Source of the DNA: JAJRVM01 sp041752115
GTDB taxonomy: Bacteria; Planctomycetota; Planctomycetia; Pirellulales; Pirellulaceae
Direction: 5' to 3'
Assembly: GCA_041752115.1 (NCBI GenBank)
Contig: JBGSHS010000002.1
Location: 1-64,000 of the forward strand
Length of the DNA stretch: 64,000 nucleotides
Within the stretch, counting starts at the first letter, position 1; each line of letters opens with the position of its first letter. The translations under genes and the position numbers were made by a program. Under the pieces are notes generated by a model. It was given only the letters and a program-made list of their open reading frames with translations. It was not told the origin of the DNA and made no database searches. Positions 35,337 to 44,327 of this stretch are shown in pieces.

Positions 35337-36791
35337 ATGCCCAGCTTTGTGGGAATTGACTTGGGAAGCCATGTGATCAAGGCCGGCACGATCAAGGCTG
35401 CGGATGGGCATGTGGAAGTGTTGCAGTTGGACTCTTCCCGAAATGCCCATGGACTACCCTTTGTGATGCAGGCTGGCATCCAGTTGGGGGCTCGCTGGGA
35501 TCAATATGCTCGACGACGTTGTGGCTTTGACGTGGCCTTTGCGTTTCGTGACCGCGTATGGGAAGCCGCATCCCGTTACTCGCTCGAGGGGAGATCCGTC
35601 GACGCGGTTCAGATGTTCGAACCGATTTGTGCCGGGGTGCGGCAGGCCATTACCTCGACGGGAAACGATACGGCAGCGGTGGGACTCAGCGTCCCGGACT
35701 GGTGGCCGGCAAAGTCGGCGTGGACCTTGCCTCAAGCTTTGAAAGCCGATGGCTGGAATCCGGCCGCCTTGGCTCGAGAATCGGTGGCCGTCCTGACTGA
35801 CTGGCTGTTTCAGCATCGCCCGACGCCTAACCGGAGAGTATTGGTTCTTTCAATCGGTGCCGGTTCGACCTGGGGATCGCTACTGTCGCGTGCCGAATCC
35901 GGGGCCTGGAAATTGGAAGACACCGTTTACGACACTACGCTTTCCGGCTCGGTTCTGCGCGAGCTATTGATTGGTGCGATCGCTCGTGATGTGGTGGGCC
36001 GATTGCGGAAGGATCCGACCGAATCGGCCGCAGATGACCAGCGACTGCACGACGCTTTGGAGCAGGTTCTTCACGTGCTCCAGACACAGAACGAGACGGC
36101 GTTTCGGGCTGACCTTTTCGGGAGCCCGTTTACGATCCCCTTTTCGCGTGCGCGATTGGCGGAAGTGGCGCAGCCCATCATCGATCGGCTTCAATCCACC
36201 ATGTCGCAGTGGCATCAGCGATTTGCCCGCCAGGGCTCGGTCGACTCGGTGCTGTATTGGGGCGACCTCGCGTCGTTGCTGACACCTGGCAAACAACTGG
36301 CTCGGACCTTCTCCAGCGCCGAGACCATCGAGTTAGACAGGTACTGTGTGGCTCGTGGTATGTCGCGATTGGTCGCCCTGGTGCGCACCGGTCAGATCGA
36401 AGTCAGCACCATGGAAAGCCAGGCGTCGTTTCCGCTGCTCGAGACAGTTCCTGAAGGCAAGATCTTCGGATGCGGTAGCGCAGCAGCACGAGCGCGAGTA
36501 GTCGAGATCGCGGGTGGGGCTGGACGAGTCATACCGGTGGGCGACGCCTTGCGTTTCGGCCGCAACGCTGAAGCGAACTGTGTGATAGCGCAAGATCGAA
36601 CGGAAGTATCCAACGCCCACGCTGTCATTTTGCGTAAAGGCTCGCTCTATGTGCTCTCGGATCTGCAGAGCACGAATGGAACGTATGTGAACGGAAAGCT
36701 GTTGAGCGGTCCCACGCCGCTCAACCACGGTGACACCATCACACTGGCCGTCGACGGCCCCAGTTTCCGGTTTGAGAACCCTCAGGTATGA
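35337..36791 (+). CDS. Hsp70/actin-fold (ASKHA) ATPase fused to FHA
   Basis: A 484-residue protein. Residues 1-375 have the actin/Hsp70 ATPase plan: phosphate-1 loop FVGIDLGSHVIKAG at 4, a second nucleotide loop VLVLSIGAGSTWGSLL at about 168, and an adenosine-side segment VDSVLYWGDLASLL. It is much diverged from DnaK and lacks a recognisable substrate-binding domain. Residues about 395-482 form an FHA domain (RFGRNAEANC, SNAHAVIL, STNGTYVNG). So an ATPase clamp would be brought to phosphothreonine targets. It may remodel the neighbouring membrane machine. The paired canonical Hsp70 system is nine kb away on the other strand. Confidence 0.82.
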   Translation: MPSFVGIDLGSHVIKAGTIKAADGHVEVLQLDSSRNAHGLPFVMQAGIQLGARWDQYARRRCGFDVAFAFRDRVWEAASRYSLEGRSVDAVQMFEPICAGVRQAITSTGNDTAAVGLSVPDWWPAKSAWTLPQALKADGWNPAALARESVAVLTDWLFQHRPTPNRRVLVLSIGAGSTWGSLLSRAESGAWKLEDTVYDTTLSGSVLRELLIGAIARDVVGRLRKDPTESAADDQRLHDALEQVLHVLQTQNETAFRADLFGSPFTIPFSRARLAEVAQPIIDRLQSTMSQWHQRFARQGSVDSVLYWGDLASLLTPGKQLARTFSSAETIELDRYCVARGMSRLVALVRTGQIEVSTMESQASFPLLETVPEGKIFGCGSAAARARVVEIAGGAGRVIPVGDALRFGRNAEANCVIAQDRTEVSNAHAVILRKGSLYVLSDLQSTNGTYVNGKLLSGPTPLNHGDTITLAVDGPSFRFENPQV

Positions 36792-37029
36792 GGGAAAAGT
36801 GACTTCGTTGTTTTCCGCTCCGTTGGGACAAGCCCAGCGGAAGCCAGGGGGGGCGGGAAGAGATTATCCGCGCATCACATACCGAAATCATTCTCCCCAC
36901 ATTCCTTCGGCCGGTTGCCGCTGCCACCGACTCCACCCAGTGTCGCATAACCACTGCCACCCCTACGGGATGAACTTTAACCTCGCACGCACAATTCACC
37001 GCACGTGACACGGCGACTCGACGAGAATC

Positions 37030-38721
37030 ATGTCCATTGCAGATAGCGGATTTCGAATCGGGATGACGGTCGAGAACCGTTATCGGTTGGTTGAGAAGAT
37101 CGGCCAGGGCGGCATGGCTGAGGTCTACCTGGCGGAGCATTTAAAGACCGGCGCGCGCGTGGTCTTGAAATCGCCATTGCCTGGCCTGCTGATCGACAAT
37201 CCTGAACTGATGGATCGGTTCCTGGATGAGATTCGCAAGATGAGCCGGTTGGATCACACGAACATCGTGAAAGTACACGATGTGCTGGAATGGTGTGGAC
37301 GTCCGGTCGCAGTGATGCAATATTTCGGCGGCGGAAGCCTGGACACGAAACCGGGCATCAAGCTGGACCGATGGTTACCGCAGATCACGTCCGCGCTCGA
37401 CTACATGCACTCGCCAGTTCGCTCGATGGTGCATCGAGATGTAAAACCGGCCAATATCTTCTTCGATTTGCAGGATACTCCATATTTGGGCGATTTTGGG
37501 ATCGCGAAATCACACAAGGGGGATACCGTGTATGTACGGACAGTCACCGGAAATACGCTGGGCACTCCCAAGTACATGTCGCCAGAGGCGGTCCATGGCA
37601 GGACTCTCGATGGGCGTGCGGACCAATATTCGCTGGCCATTGTGGTTTACGAGCAACTGTCTGGTCGTATTCCTTTTGACGATGTGGATCAGGACAGCGC
37701 GTACCACGTGATGAAGGCGCACGCGGAAATCGAGCCCCTTCCGCTATGCTCGATTGATGCTCGGTACAACCGTGCCACGAGCGTGGTGCTCGAGCAAGCG
37801 TTGTCCAAGAGCCCCGCAGCCCGTTATGCCAGTTGCAGTGAATTTGCTCAGGCGTTAGTAGCGTCCTTCGAGGCCGTATCAAATGACGAGGGCACCGCTG
37901 ACGAAAAGTCGCCGGTAGATAATAACGTGTCTCCGGCCAATGTGAGGTCGTTGAACGCAACGACGTGTGCGGACGAGCATTTGTCGGAGCAGAATGTAGC
38001 CGGGCCGGAAGATCGTACGGCCGGTGAACCCGATGCGCAACAATCACGATCGAGCAGCCCACACAATCCTTCTGAATCCTGTTCGCGAGACATGCCTGGC
38101 GACTTGACTGAATTGCGTTTCTCGACGGGCCCTAATTGGTTCATGTTGCTGTGCCTTATGTTCATACTGTTCGCTGTTACTTCATTACTGATGTGTGCTG
38201 TTGACGAGCGATTCGCGCCCTTCACCCTTCTGTGCTTTGTTGTCGCAACTGTATCAGGGATGATTGTGACACCTTATGAAGAGATGTGTGAGAGACCGGT
38301 AAGTCGACTGCACCGTGCGGTCACGGGGTGTGCGTTTCTTCCTTACGCTTTCCTGCTAGTAGGGGAATACACGGCGAACGTGCACGCCTGTTTGTTCGGT
38401 TACGACGCATTTCCTTTTGGGAGGCCCCACGTTGACTCGCCGTCGCCCATCCTTGCAGTAATTCCGTATCTCGTGGGCGCAGGTGTTTTGGCTGTTTCGG
38501 CGTGTTTCATGTCATGGGTAGGGGAACGATGGAGGAAAAATGTGGTTCGCTTGTTGACGGCACTTAGCGGTGTGCTCATTGTGTGCGGTATTGTGGTGGG
38601 AGCCGGGTTTGGGATTGAGCCGGCAATTGGGGGTGCTATCCTGGGAACCGTTGTTGCCGTGGTACTTGGAGTGCGTTGGCTACTCATTGTAGTGTTGCGT
38701 AAAATGCTGCAAGCAGGATAG
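37030..38721 (+). CDS. Ser/Thr kinase with polytopic membrane C-terminus
   Basis: A 563-residue protein. The kinase domain at about 14-275 (GQGGMAEVYLAEH, VVLKSPLPG, HRDVKPANIFF, DFGIAKSHK, GTPKYMSPEA) is nearly the same as that of the kinase-FGE gene at 27775. After a polar linker (about 280-365) come about six membrane helices (for example WFMLLCLMFILFAVTSLLMC, AVIPYLVGAGVLAVSACF, ALSGVLIVCGIVVGAGFGI) instead of a single helix and FGE domain. It closes the co-oriented cluster, 238 bases after the ASKHA-FHA gene, and is the obvious source of the phosphothreonine that the FHA proteins read. Confidence 0.9.
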   Translation: MSIADSGFRIGMTVENRYRLVEKIGQGGMAEVYLAEHLKTGARVVLKSPLPGLLIDNPELMDRFLDEIRKMSRLDHTNIVKVHDVLEWCGRPVAVMQYFGGGSLDTKPGIKLDRWLPQITSALDYMHSPVRSMVHRDVKPANIFFDLQDTPYLGDFGIAKSHKGDTVYVRTVTGNTLGTPKYMSPEAVHGRTLDGRADQYSLAIVVYEQLSGRIPFDDVDQDSAYHVMKAHAEIEPLPLCSIDARYNRATSVVLEQALSKSPAARYASCSEFAQALVASFEAVSNDEGTADEKSPVDNNVSPANVRSLNATTCADEHLSEQNVAGPEDRTAGEPDAQQSRSSSPHNPSESCSRDMPGDLTELRFSTGPNWFMLLCLMFILFAVTSLLMCAVDERFAPFTLLCFVVATVSGMIVTPYEEMCERPVSRLHRAVTGCAFLPYAFLLVGEYTANVHACLFGYDAFPFGRPHVDSPSPILAVIPYLVGAGVLAVSACFMSWVGERWRKNVVRLLTALSGVLIVCGIVVGAGFGIEPAIGGAILGTVVAVVLGVRWLLIVVLRKMLQAG

Positions 38722-38793
38722 ATCGTGGCAGTCATGCGGCTCTTCGGTACTGCCTAGCTGGACAGCGACAGCTTTCGACATGAATGCTGGACT

Positions 38794-38814
38794 CCAACGG
38801 CCTTGTGCCGTTGG
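38794..38814. terminator. Hairpin between convergent kinase genes, possible bidirectional terminator
   Basis: An 8-bp stem, CCAACGGC and GCCGTTGG, around a five-base loop, between the plus-strand kinase ending at 38721 and the minus-strand kinase ending at 39040. No clear T-run follows, so its role as a terminator is tentative. Confidence 0.35.
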
Positions 38815-39039
38815 TGAATCCGATGGACGGCTCGAGGCGACTGCCCCGAAAAACAGCCTTCCTTGGTTAAATCGTTGCGAAGAGATCCACAAGATATTTC
38901 GGCAAGCCGTGCTGCGAAAGCGGTAGAACCGCGTCACTTCTCGCCAACGTCGGTGGTGGTTTGGCTCGGAGTCCCCGACGCACCCGGTACCGCCACCGCC
39001 AATTCGCTCAGGCCTGGCGACAGACCTGACGTTCCACAA

Positions 39040-42000
39040 TTAGGGAGAAACGTCAGGCAGCCGGACGGAGACGTCTGGAGACCAGTCGCTCCATGGCCCC
39101 GCTGCGATCTTTGCTGCTTTCCGCGACCTGAGCTCGCAGATCCAGATATGGGCGAACGCGTCGTCGCCGCAATACCCGGACACAGCTATCGAAGAACCAT
39201 CAGGAAACCAGCCACAATCGGAGAATTCGGCGATCGACGGGATCCCATTCGTTAGCAGCTCGAACGCGCTCTCCGTCTCTTCTCCCTCGCGCAGCAGCCA
39301 GATTCCGCGTGCGAACCACCTGGCACTCAAGTGCCGCAGAATGGCGATCCGGCCGTCTCGGGCGACGGCAATCTTGCGACTACTCGATTCCACTTCCGCC
39401 TCATCAGTCAGTTGCGTCACACTGCGATCGTTCGGATCGACCCGAAACAGTTCAGTCCTTGTTCCATCACGAATGGGCATGACGGTCGCGTAGACATATC
39501 CGTCGGAAGCCCAGCACGCGTCGGCAATCTCCTGATATGGGCGGGGGAATTGGATATCCAAGTTGGACACGTCGCCCGTCATGGCGTGTATTGCGTGCAA
39601 TTCCGTGGCGCCGTCAGCGACATACAAGAGTCGCTCGCCATCGGGAGACCAACCAAGAGCGGGCATGATCACCGGATTCGACATCTCGTACATGCGCACT
39701 CTTGCATCATCCACGTTGGCAACACAGACTCGCGGTCGGATATCGCGATCCGATATGAATGCCAATCGCTTTCCATCCGGAGACCAGCGGGGATGCACAT
39801 CGTTCGCATAACTTGAGCGAGCCAACACCGGCACGACATTCGAGCCATCCACGTCCATCGTATACAGCTGGCTGGTCCCGCTGTTACGATCAGAATGAAA
39901 GGCAATCTTTCGTCGAAACACGGGGACCGGTACAACTCCCAGTGCGCCAGGCACACAGCATCTCACGATCACACTCTGACGATCCGGCGTGAAGACAACA
40001 TTCGTGGGCGCGGGCTTCAACTGCTCGAATCGCGCCAACATGCGACCGTCGATCGCATCCACGAAGTGCAGCGATCGGGAATCGGTACTGAGGACGGCCA
40101 GCAGGTCCTGTTCGTCATCGAGCACGATATCGGCGGGTGCGCGCCCGTTGAGATCAAAGCTGACTACGGGAGCTCGCGTCCCGAACGTCTCTCGATCAAC
40201 AACCCAGATTCTGCGGTGGCCTCGGTCACACACATAGATGCGATTCAAACGTTCCGATATCAGGACGCTGTCCAGGGTTGCCAGCGGAAATTCCAGGGTT
40301 CGGACGCGGTAGGGTGGTTCCAGCTGCACTTCGTACAGCTTGGGTGTATCGGATCTGGGGCGTGGCGTGGTCGAGAGGTACGCGAACCGACTGTCCCCGG
40401 AAATGCAGAACTCACCACCCGCAGGCTCATCACCGAGAGGAACCTCGTGAATCAAGTGCGGATGATCGGCCGAAATATCCACGATGGAAACTTGATCATT
40501 CGAAACCCGCGCCCGCCGCGATAGGGGTGCATTTGAATCGGCAGGATCCACTTCCTGATCGGGCCATCCGTCCTGTCCCATGGGAATCACGATCTTCGTT
40601 CCGTCGGGCGTGATCCGCAGGTGACTGGCCCAACGCCACCAGGATGCGTCCCGCAGTTTGTCGGGCGACACAATGGGAATCCGCGTGACGCGCCGGTCCG
40701 CCTCGAGATCAACTTCCGCAAGCTCATTGCTGTAGTAACTGGTCACATAGAGACGGCGATCGTCGGGGGAGAGTGCCAGATCAAAGTGCGAGGGAAAGGA
40801 GGCAATCGTAATCGGATCTGTCACGGCCTTGCCGGTGGCCAGCTCCAGATGATGGATCACGCAGGTGTCATCCATGCCGTAGTCGGCAACAAACGCCTGC
40901 CGCGCATCCGAAGTGACGGCAAACGACGAGGAGATATCGGGGAGGTCCAGCCAGCGTTCCACGCTTCGTGCCACCGGTTCAGGCTTCGCCGGTTCGGAGC
41001 CTCCAGCATTCTGCCACGGCCTTTCATCCGAGGACTTATCGAGCTTATCCCCTCGGAAGTAGACCAGGCAACCGAACAAGACCAGAGCTGCCGCGGCGGA
41101 AACTGCCAACCACAACCATTTCCGCGGCGTGCGGCGCGGCGCCTTGTACTTCTGCGGCTCATCTCGCAGAAAGCGTTGCAGAGCGTCGGCGAATTCATCG
41201 GCCGTCGGGTAGCGGTCTTCCGCGCGGGGTGCCATCGCTCGACGGCAGATTCCATCTAACGTCGGCGACACGTCAGCCCGTACCTTCCGCGGACTCGGCG
41301 CCGGCGACTTGCCCAGGTGCTTAAGCAACTCGGCCGGCTGTACGCTGAACGGCACCTCGCCGGTCAACATCTGGTAGAGAACGACTCCCAGGCTGTAGAT
41401 ATCGCTCAGCTGATCAGCCGGTCTTCCACCAGCCACCTCAGGAGACATGAATGCCAGCGTGCCGACGAAAGCGCCGGTCGTTGTTATCCCGAATGACTTT
41501 TCGATCGAGCGAGCCAGACCAAAGTCCATCAGAACCGGCTCTCCGTCCTGGTCGATCATGACGTTGGCCGACTTGATGTCCCGGTGAACAATCCCCGCCT
41601 CGTGAACGCGTCCCAGGGCGTCCGCAATGGCGCGGACAGTAGTCGCTGCATCGCGACAGTCGAATGGCCCTCGTTGTTGCAGCACCTCGTGAATCGTGGT
41701 ACCTCGAATCAACGACATGGCAATGAAATGTACGCCGCCCACGGCACCCGCATCGTAAACTCGACAGATATTGCGGTGTTCGAGTCTGGCGGCCACCTGC
41801 GATTGCCGCAGGAATCGCTCAAATACCTCCGCGTCGGAATGGTGAGGGAACTTAAGGGCCACTTCGCGGTCCATCTTCCTGTCATAGGCGCGATAGACAT
41901 TCCCTTCACCCCCCTTTCCGAGCTGACCGCGGATTTTGTATCGACCGAAGGTCTGTCCCATGGTCAGCGGAAGGTAGATGGGCGGCGCGCCCTCCCGAGC

Positions 42001-42465
42001 TGCAACGGTACTGATGTCAGCGCCGTCTTTGTCCATCGATTCCTCGTCGCTGCCCGAGATACGGTCCTTGCTGGCCTGTCGAGCGATCGAATCCAGATCA
42101 AGTTCGATGGCGAGATCGCCGAACCGCCGCTGCAATTCGTCGATCGTGACCGGCATGGCGAACGTGGCACGCGTAGAACACTCCGCCGCCAACAGCTCCA
42201 GCGTGCACCAGCGGCTGTTCCGCAACTGCGGCCATCGCCGCAAATAGGATTCGAGAAACACCGGCTGAGTCGTCCGCCAGTGGTACTCCAAATCGACCTT
42301 GATGCACTCTACCAAGGCGACGGAATACGTGGCCTCATCGAGTCCGGCGAGGAATAATGCGATATCCGGCTGTGACTCCGCATGCCAGGCCTGCTCCAAC
42401 CGATGCACGGCATCTTCCATGTGTACCCGCTGCGAGTCGCTCAGATCGTATGATAGCCAAGACAT
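39040..42465 (-). CDS. Ser/Thr kinase with large C-terminal beta-propellers
   Basis: A 1141-residue membrane kinase. Residues 1-150 are the helical region seen in planctomycete kinases (DLEYHWRTTQPVFLESYLRR). The catalytic domain is at about 172-435 (GKGGEGNVYRAYD, VALKFPHH, HRDIKSANVMI, DFGLARSI). A membrane helix lies at about 450-470 (LWLAVSAAAALVLFGCLVYF). The outer 640 residues hold two kinds of propeller repeat: YVTN-type (RRLYVTSYYSNELAEVDL) to about 800, then TolB/WD-type (FHSDRNSGTSQLYTMDVDGS, HPRWSPDGKRLAFISDRD). Such propellers bind proteins or cell-wall ligands. It follows the ECF sigma gene at 42606-43205 by 140 bases on the same strand, the classic planctomycete ECF-kinase pair. 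Confidence 0.93.
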   Translation of the reverse strand: MSWLSYDLSDSQRVHMEDAVHRLEQAWHAESQPDIALFLAGLDEATYSVALVECIKVDLEYHWRTTQPVFLESYLRRWPQLRNSRWCTLELLAAECSTRATFAMPVTIDELQRRFGDLAIELDLDSIARQASKDRISGSDEESMDKDGADISTVAAREGAPPIYLPLTMGQTFGRYKIRGQLGKGGEGNVYRAYDRKMDREVALKFPHHSDAEVFERFLRQSQVAARLEHRNICRVYDAGAVGGVHFIAMSLIRGTTIHEVLQQRGPFDCRDAATTVRAIADALGRVHEAGIVHRDIKSANVMIDQDGEPVLMDFGLARSIEKSFGITTTGAFVGTLAFMSPEVAGGRPADQLSDIYSLGVVLYQMLTGEVPFSVQPAELLKHLGKSPAPSPRKVRADVSPTLDGICRRAMAPRAEDRYPTADEFADALQRFLRDEPQKYKAPRRTPRKWLWLAVSAAAALVLFGCLVYFRGDKLDKSSDERPWQNAGGSEPAKPEPVARSVERWLDLPDISSSFAVTSDARQAFVADYGMDDTCVIHHLELATGKAVTDPITIASFPSHFDLALSPDDRRLYVTSYYSNELAEVDLEADRRVTRIPIVSPDKLRDASWWRWASHLRITPDGTKIVIPMGQDGWPDQEVDPADSNAPLSRRARVSNDQVSIVDISADHPHLIHEVPLGDEPAGGEFCISGDSRFAYLSTTPRPRSDTPKLYEVQLEPPYRVRTLEFPLATLDSVLISERLNRIYVCDRGHRRIWVVDRETFGTRAPVVSFDLNGRAPADIVLDDEQDLLAVLSTDSRSLHFVDAIDGRMLARFEQLKPAPTNVVFTPDRQSVIVRCCVPGALGVVPVPVFRRKIAFHSDRNSGTSQLYTMDVDGSNVVPVLARSSYANDVHPRWSPDGKRLAFISDRDIRPRVCVANVDDARVRMYEMSNPVIMPALGWSPDGERLLYVADGATELHAIHAMTGDVSNLDIQFPRPYQEIADACWASDGYVYATVMPIRDGTRTELFRVDPNDRSVTQLTDEAEVESSSRKIAVARDGRIAILRHLSARWFARGIWLLREGEETESAFELLTNGIPSIAEFSDCGWFPDGSSIAVSGYCGDDAFAHIWICELRSRKAAKIAAGPWSDWSPDVSVRLPDVSP

Positions 42466-42605
42466 CGGCTGTATCCCGTTGGTGACGCAACGAGGCGGTC
42501 CTTGTGGACGTCCGGTCGCAGTCGACCGCCCACCTTATTAAGTACCGATCCGTTCTCCAGGAGCTCAAGAAAAACTCTTCCAAAGGAAGATTCCTCGATC
42601 GCGGC

Positions 42606-43205
42606 TCACAACCGGCCTTCCACCCGTTGCCGGACCCGCGCCGCGGTGTAGTTGAGCACTCGTTTGACCGTCGCCAAGGACCAGCCCGTTTCGGCCGAAA
42701 TCCTTCCCGCGGAATGGCCAAGGAAATAGCGGCGGCGGAAAAACTCCGCGTCGCGTGGGTCCAGAGCGTCGACAATGTGAGCGATTTCATCGATCGTGTC
42801 GGCCAGGTCGGACGCCGCCCGCTGCCAGTCGTGATCATCCAACTGCAAGACGTCGATATTGCTGCCATGTTCGCGGTCGACACAACGCCGTTCACGCTGA
42901 TGGAAATCCGCTGCTTTGCGAATCTTGTTCTCCGCGATCGTGAGCAGCATGCGGCAAAGTGCCCCCGAGTGCTCAAAGTCGTACTGGCCGTCGGCGGTGC
43001 GTCGCAGAAAGGACCAGAACGCCGACTGCATGATGTCTTCCGCATCAATACGCCGGCGCAAACGGCTGCCGATCTTGCGATCCACCGCCTGCTGCAGCCA
43101 GGGCCCAAACCGCTGATACAGCAGACTCGCCGCCTCCTCGTTTCCCTCGCCGAGCTGTTCTGCCAGCACAGCACTCGGCTGACGCTGTTGATCGTCGTCT
43201 GACAT
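42606..43205 (-). CDS. ECF-type RNA polymerase sigma factor
   Basis: A 199-residue sigma factor. Region 2 is at about 20-95 (EEAASLLYQRFGPWL, DAEDIMQSAFWSFLRRT, LLTIAENKIRKAADFH), and region 4 is at the end (LDPRDAEFFRRRYFLGHSAGRI, then TGWSLATVKRVLNYTAARV). It belongs to a different subgroup from the two at 14.5 and 18.0 kb. The start at 43205 has GAGGGG just upstream; an earlier start at 43235 is possible. Upstream of the propeller kinase on the same strand, it is likely controlled by phosphorylation from that kinase. Confidence 0.9.
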   Translation of the reverse strand: MSDDDQQRQPSAVLAEQLGEGNEEAASLLYQRFGPWLQQAVDRKIGSRLRRRIDAEDIMQSAFWSFLRRTADGQYDFEHSGALCRMLLTIAENKIRKAADFHQRERRCVDREHGSNIDVLQLDDHDWQRAASDLADTIDEIAHIVDALDPRDAEFFRRRYFLGHSAGRISAETGWSLATVKRVLNYTAARVRQRVEGRL

Positions 43206-43519
43206 TTTCCCCTCTCGTGCGTTGGTACACGACACGTCGCTTCACATTCGATACCCTATCTTAGCTTGTCGGCACCCCGCGATCCACTCATAACGAGGAC
43301 ACGCCTTCGCCTGCCGGTAACTCAGCCGCGACCTGAGAGTTCTCGAGCACATCCTGCTCGGAGGAAGAGTCTACGCCTCGCCGTTGGCGGCTAACGGGAT
43401 CATCTACATTGCCAACACGCAGGGCTGGTTGTGGGCCGTGTACCAGCAATAGAGTGCGGGGGCCGACGGTCGATACAGCACCGGGCGACCGAAAACACTC
43501 CCCGGCGCGAAGAACGAAC
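43206..43519. other. Upstream region of the ECF sigma gene
   Basis: About 310 bases with no gene. It probably holds the promoter of the sigma-kinase operon. A fragment near 43360-43450 could be read as the end of a beta-propeller protein in one frame, but too little is left to name. Confidence 0.35.
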
Positions 43520-43963
43520 GCGAATGACGCGTGGGCCACACATTTCTTGGCGTCTTGGCGCCTTGGCGAGAGACTCAACAGAGCATCCATCAACGATACG
43601 GCGTTCCCTCGGCTCGCATGCCACGAGCGGACGGCCACCGTAGCGCTCCAGTGGGTCGCAAAGTGGACGGACCTCACGGGTCCAAGCTGACCAGGTCGCC
43701 GCCCATCAGCGTTCCAGGCAACGTGCAAAACGCCCAACGAAGACGTTACCGAGACACCAGCATCTCTCGTGATGTAGTCCCGGCAGGCAGTTGGGCATTC
43801 TGTTGAAGACACTCCGACGAGGATGTGGTTCGGACGTTCGGCTTCTCATCGGGAAGATGTAGTCTGATCCGGCAGTCGGAGCGTCAGAGACGCCGGTGGG
43901 AGTCGAACCCACTTGAACCGGGTTGCAGCCGGTCGCCGTGCCGTCAGGCGCCAACGTCATCAC
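43520..43963. repeat. Long dispersed repeat, copy 2 (contains tRNA-Cys)
   Basis: The counterpart of 1912-2474 in direct orientation, without its 170-base insert. Identity is high over the 43686-43960 part. The trailing conserved block is at about 43999-44035. From there to 44327 I see no gene apart from the promoter zone of the glycosidase gene. Confidence 0.8.
43888..43958 (-). tRNA. tRNA-Cys (GCA), second copy
   Basis: A 71-base cloverleaf almost identical to 2399-2469. The acceptor is GACGTTG with CGGCGTC (two G-U pairs), the anticodon arm is ACCGG-CTGCAAC-CCGGT, the T-arm is GTGGG-TTCGACT-CCCAC, and the discriminator is U. It is still foldable, so it may be functional. Two tRNA-Cys genes in one segment pair suggest duplication together with the surrounding repeat. 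Confidence 0.88.
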
Positions 43964-44327
43964 GATTTCCGCCCAGACTCAACTGCGTGAGTGGGAGACA
44001 AAAAGATGGGACGACAAGAAGATGAGAGCAAGCCCGACTCGAATCCGATCTTTTTGTCCATCCATTTTTCTGTCCATGTCCGCCGGCTGCCCGCAGCAAG
44101 TTGGCGGTTTTGAGCAGTTCCTGTTAGTCTACTTAGATTGAGGTGCGTGATTTCCCGCGCAGCTGGTTGGATTACAATCTTACTGTCGAGATCGAGGCCA
44201 AGGCCAAGGAACTGGCCCTGCTCCGCCTGATGGAACAGCTCGCCTCCCGGTCCAGGAAATGACCGGCGGGCATAGGAATTGGTGTCCCTCCGAATAACCG
44301 ATCAGAAAGCAAGAGGATAGTGCGGCC

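Noticed and set aside
37030..38721. Third kinase-FGE paralogue with a variable region
   Set aside because: The kinase domain matches, but the C-terminus is a set of membrane helices and there is no FGE domain.
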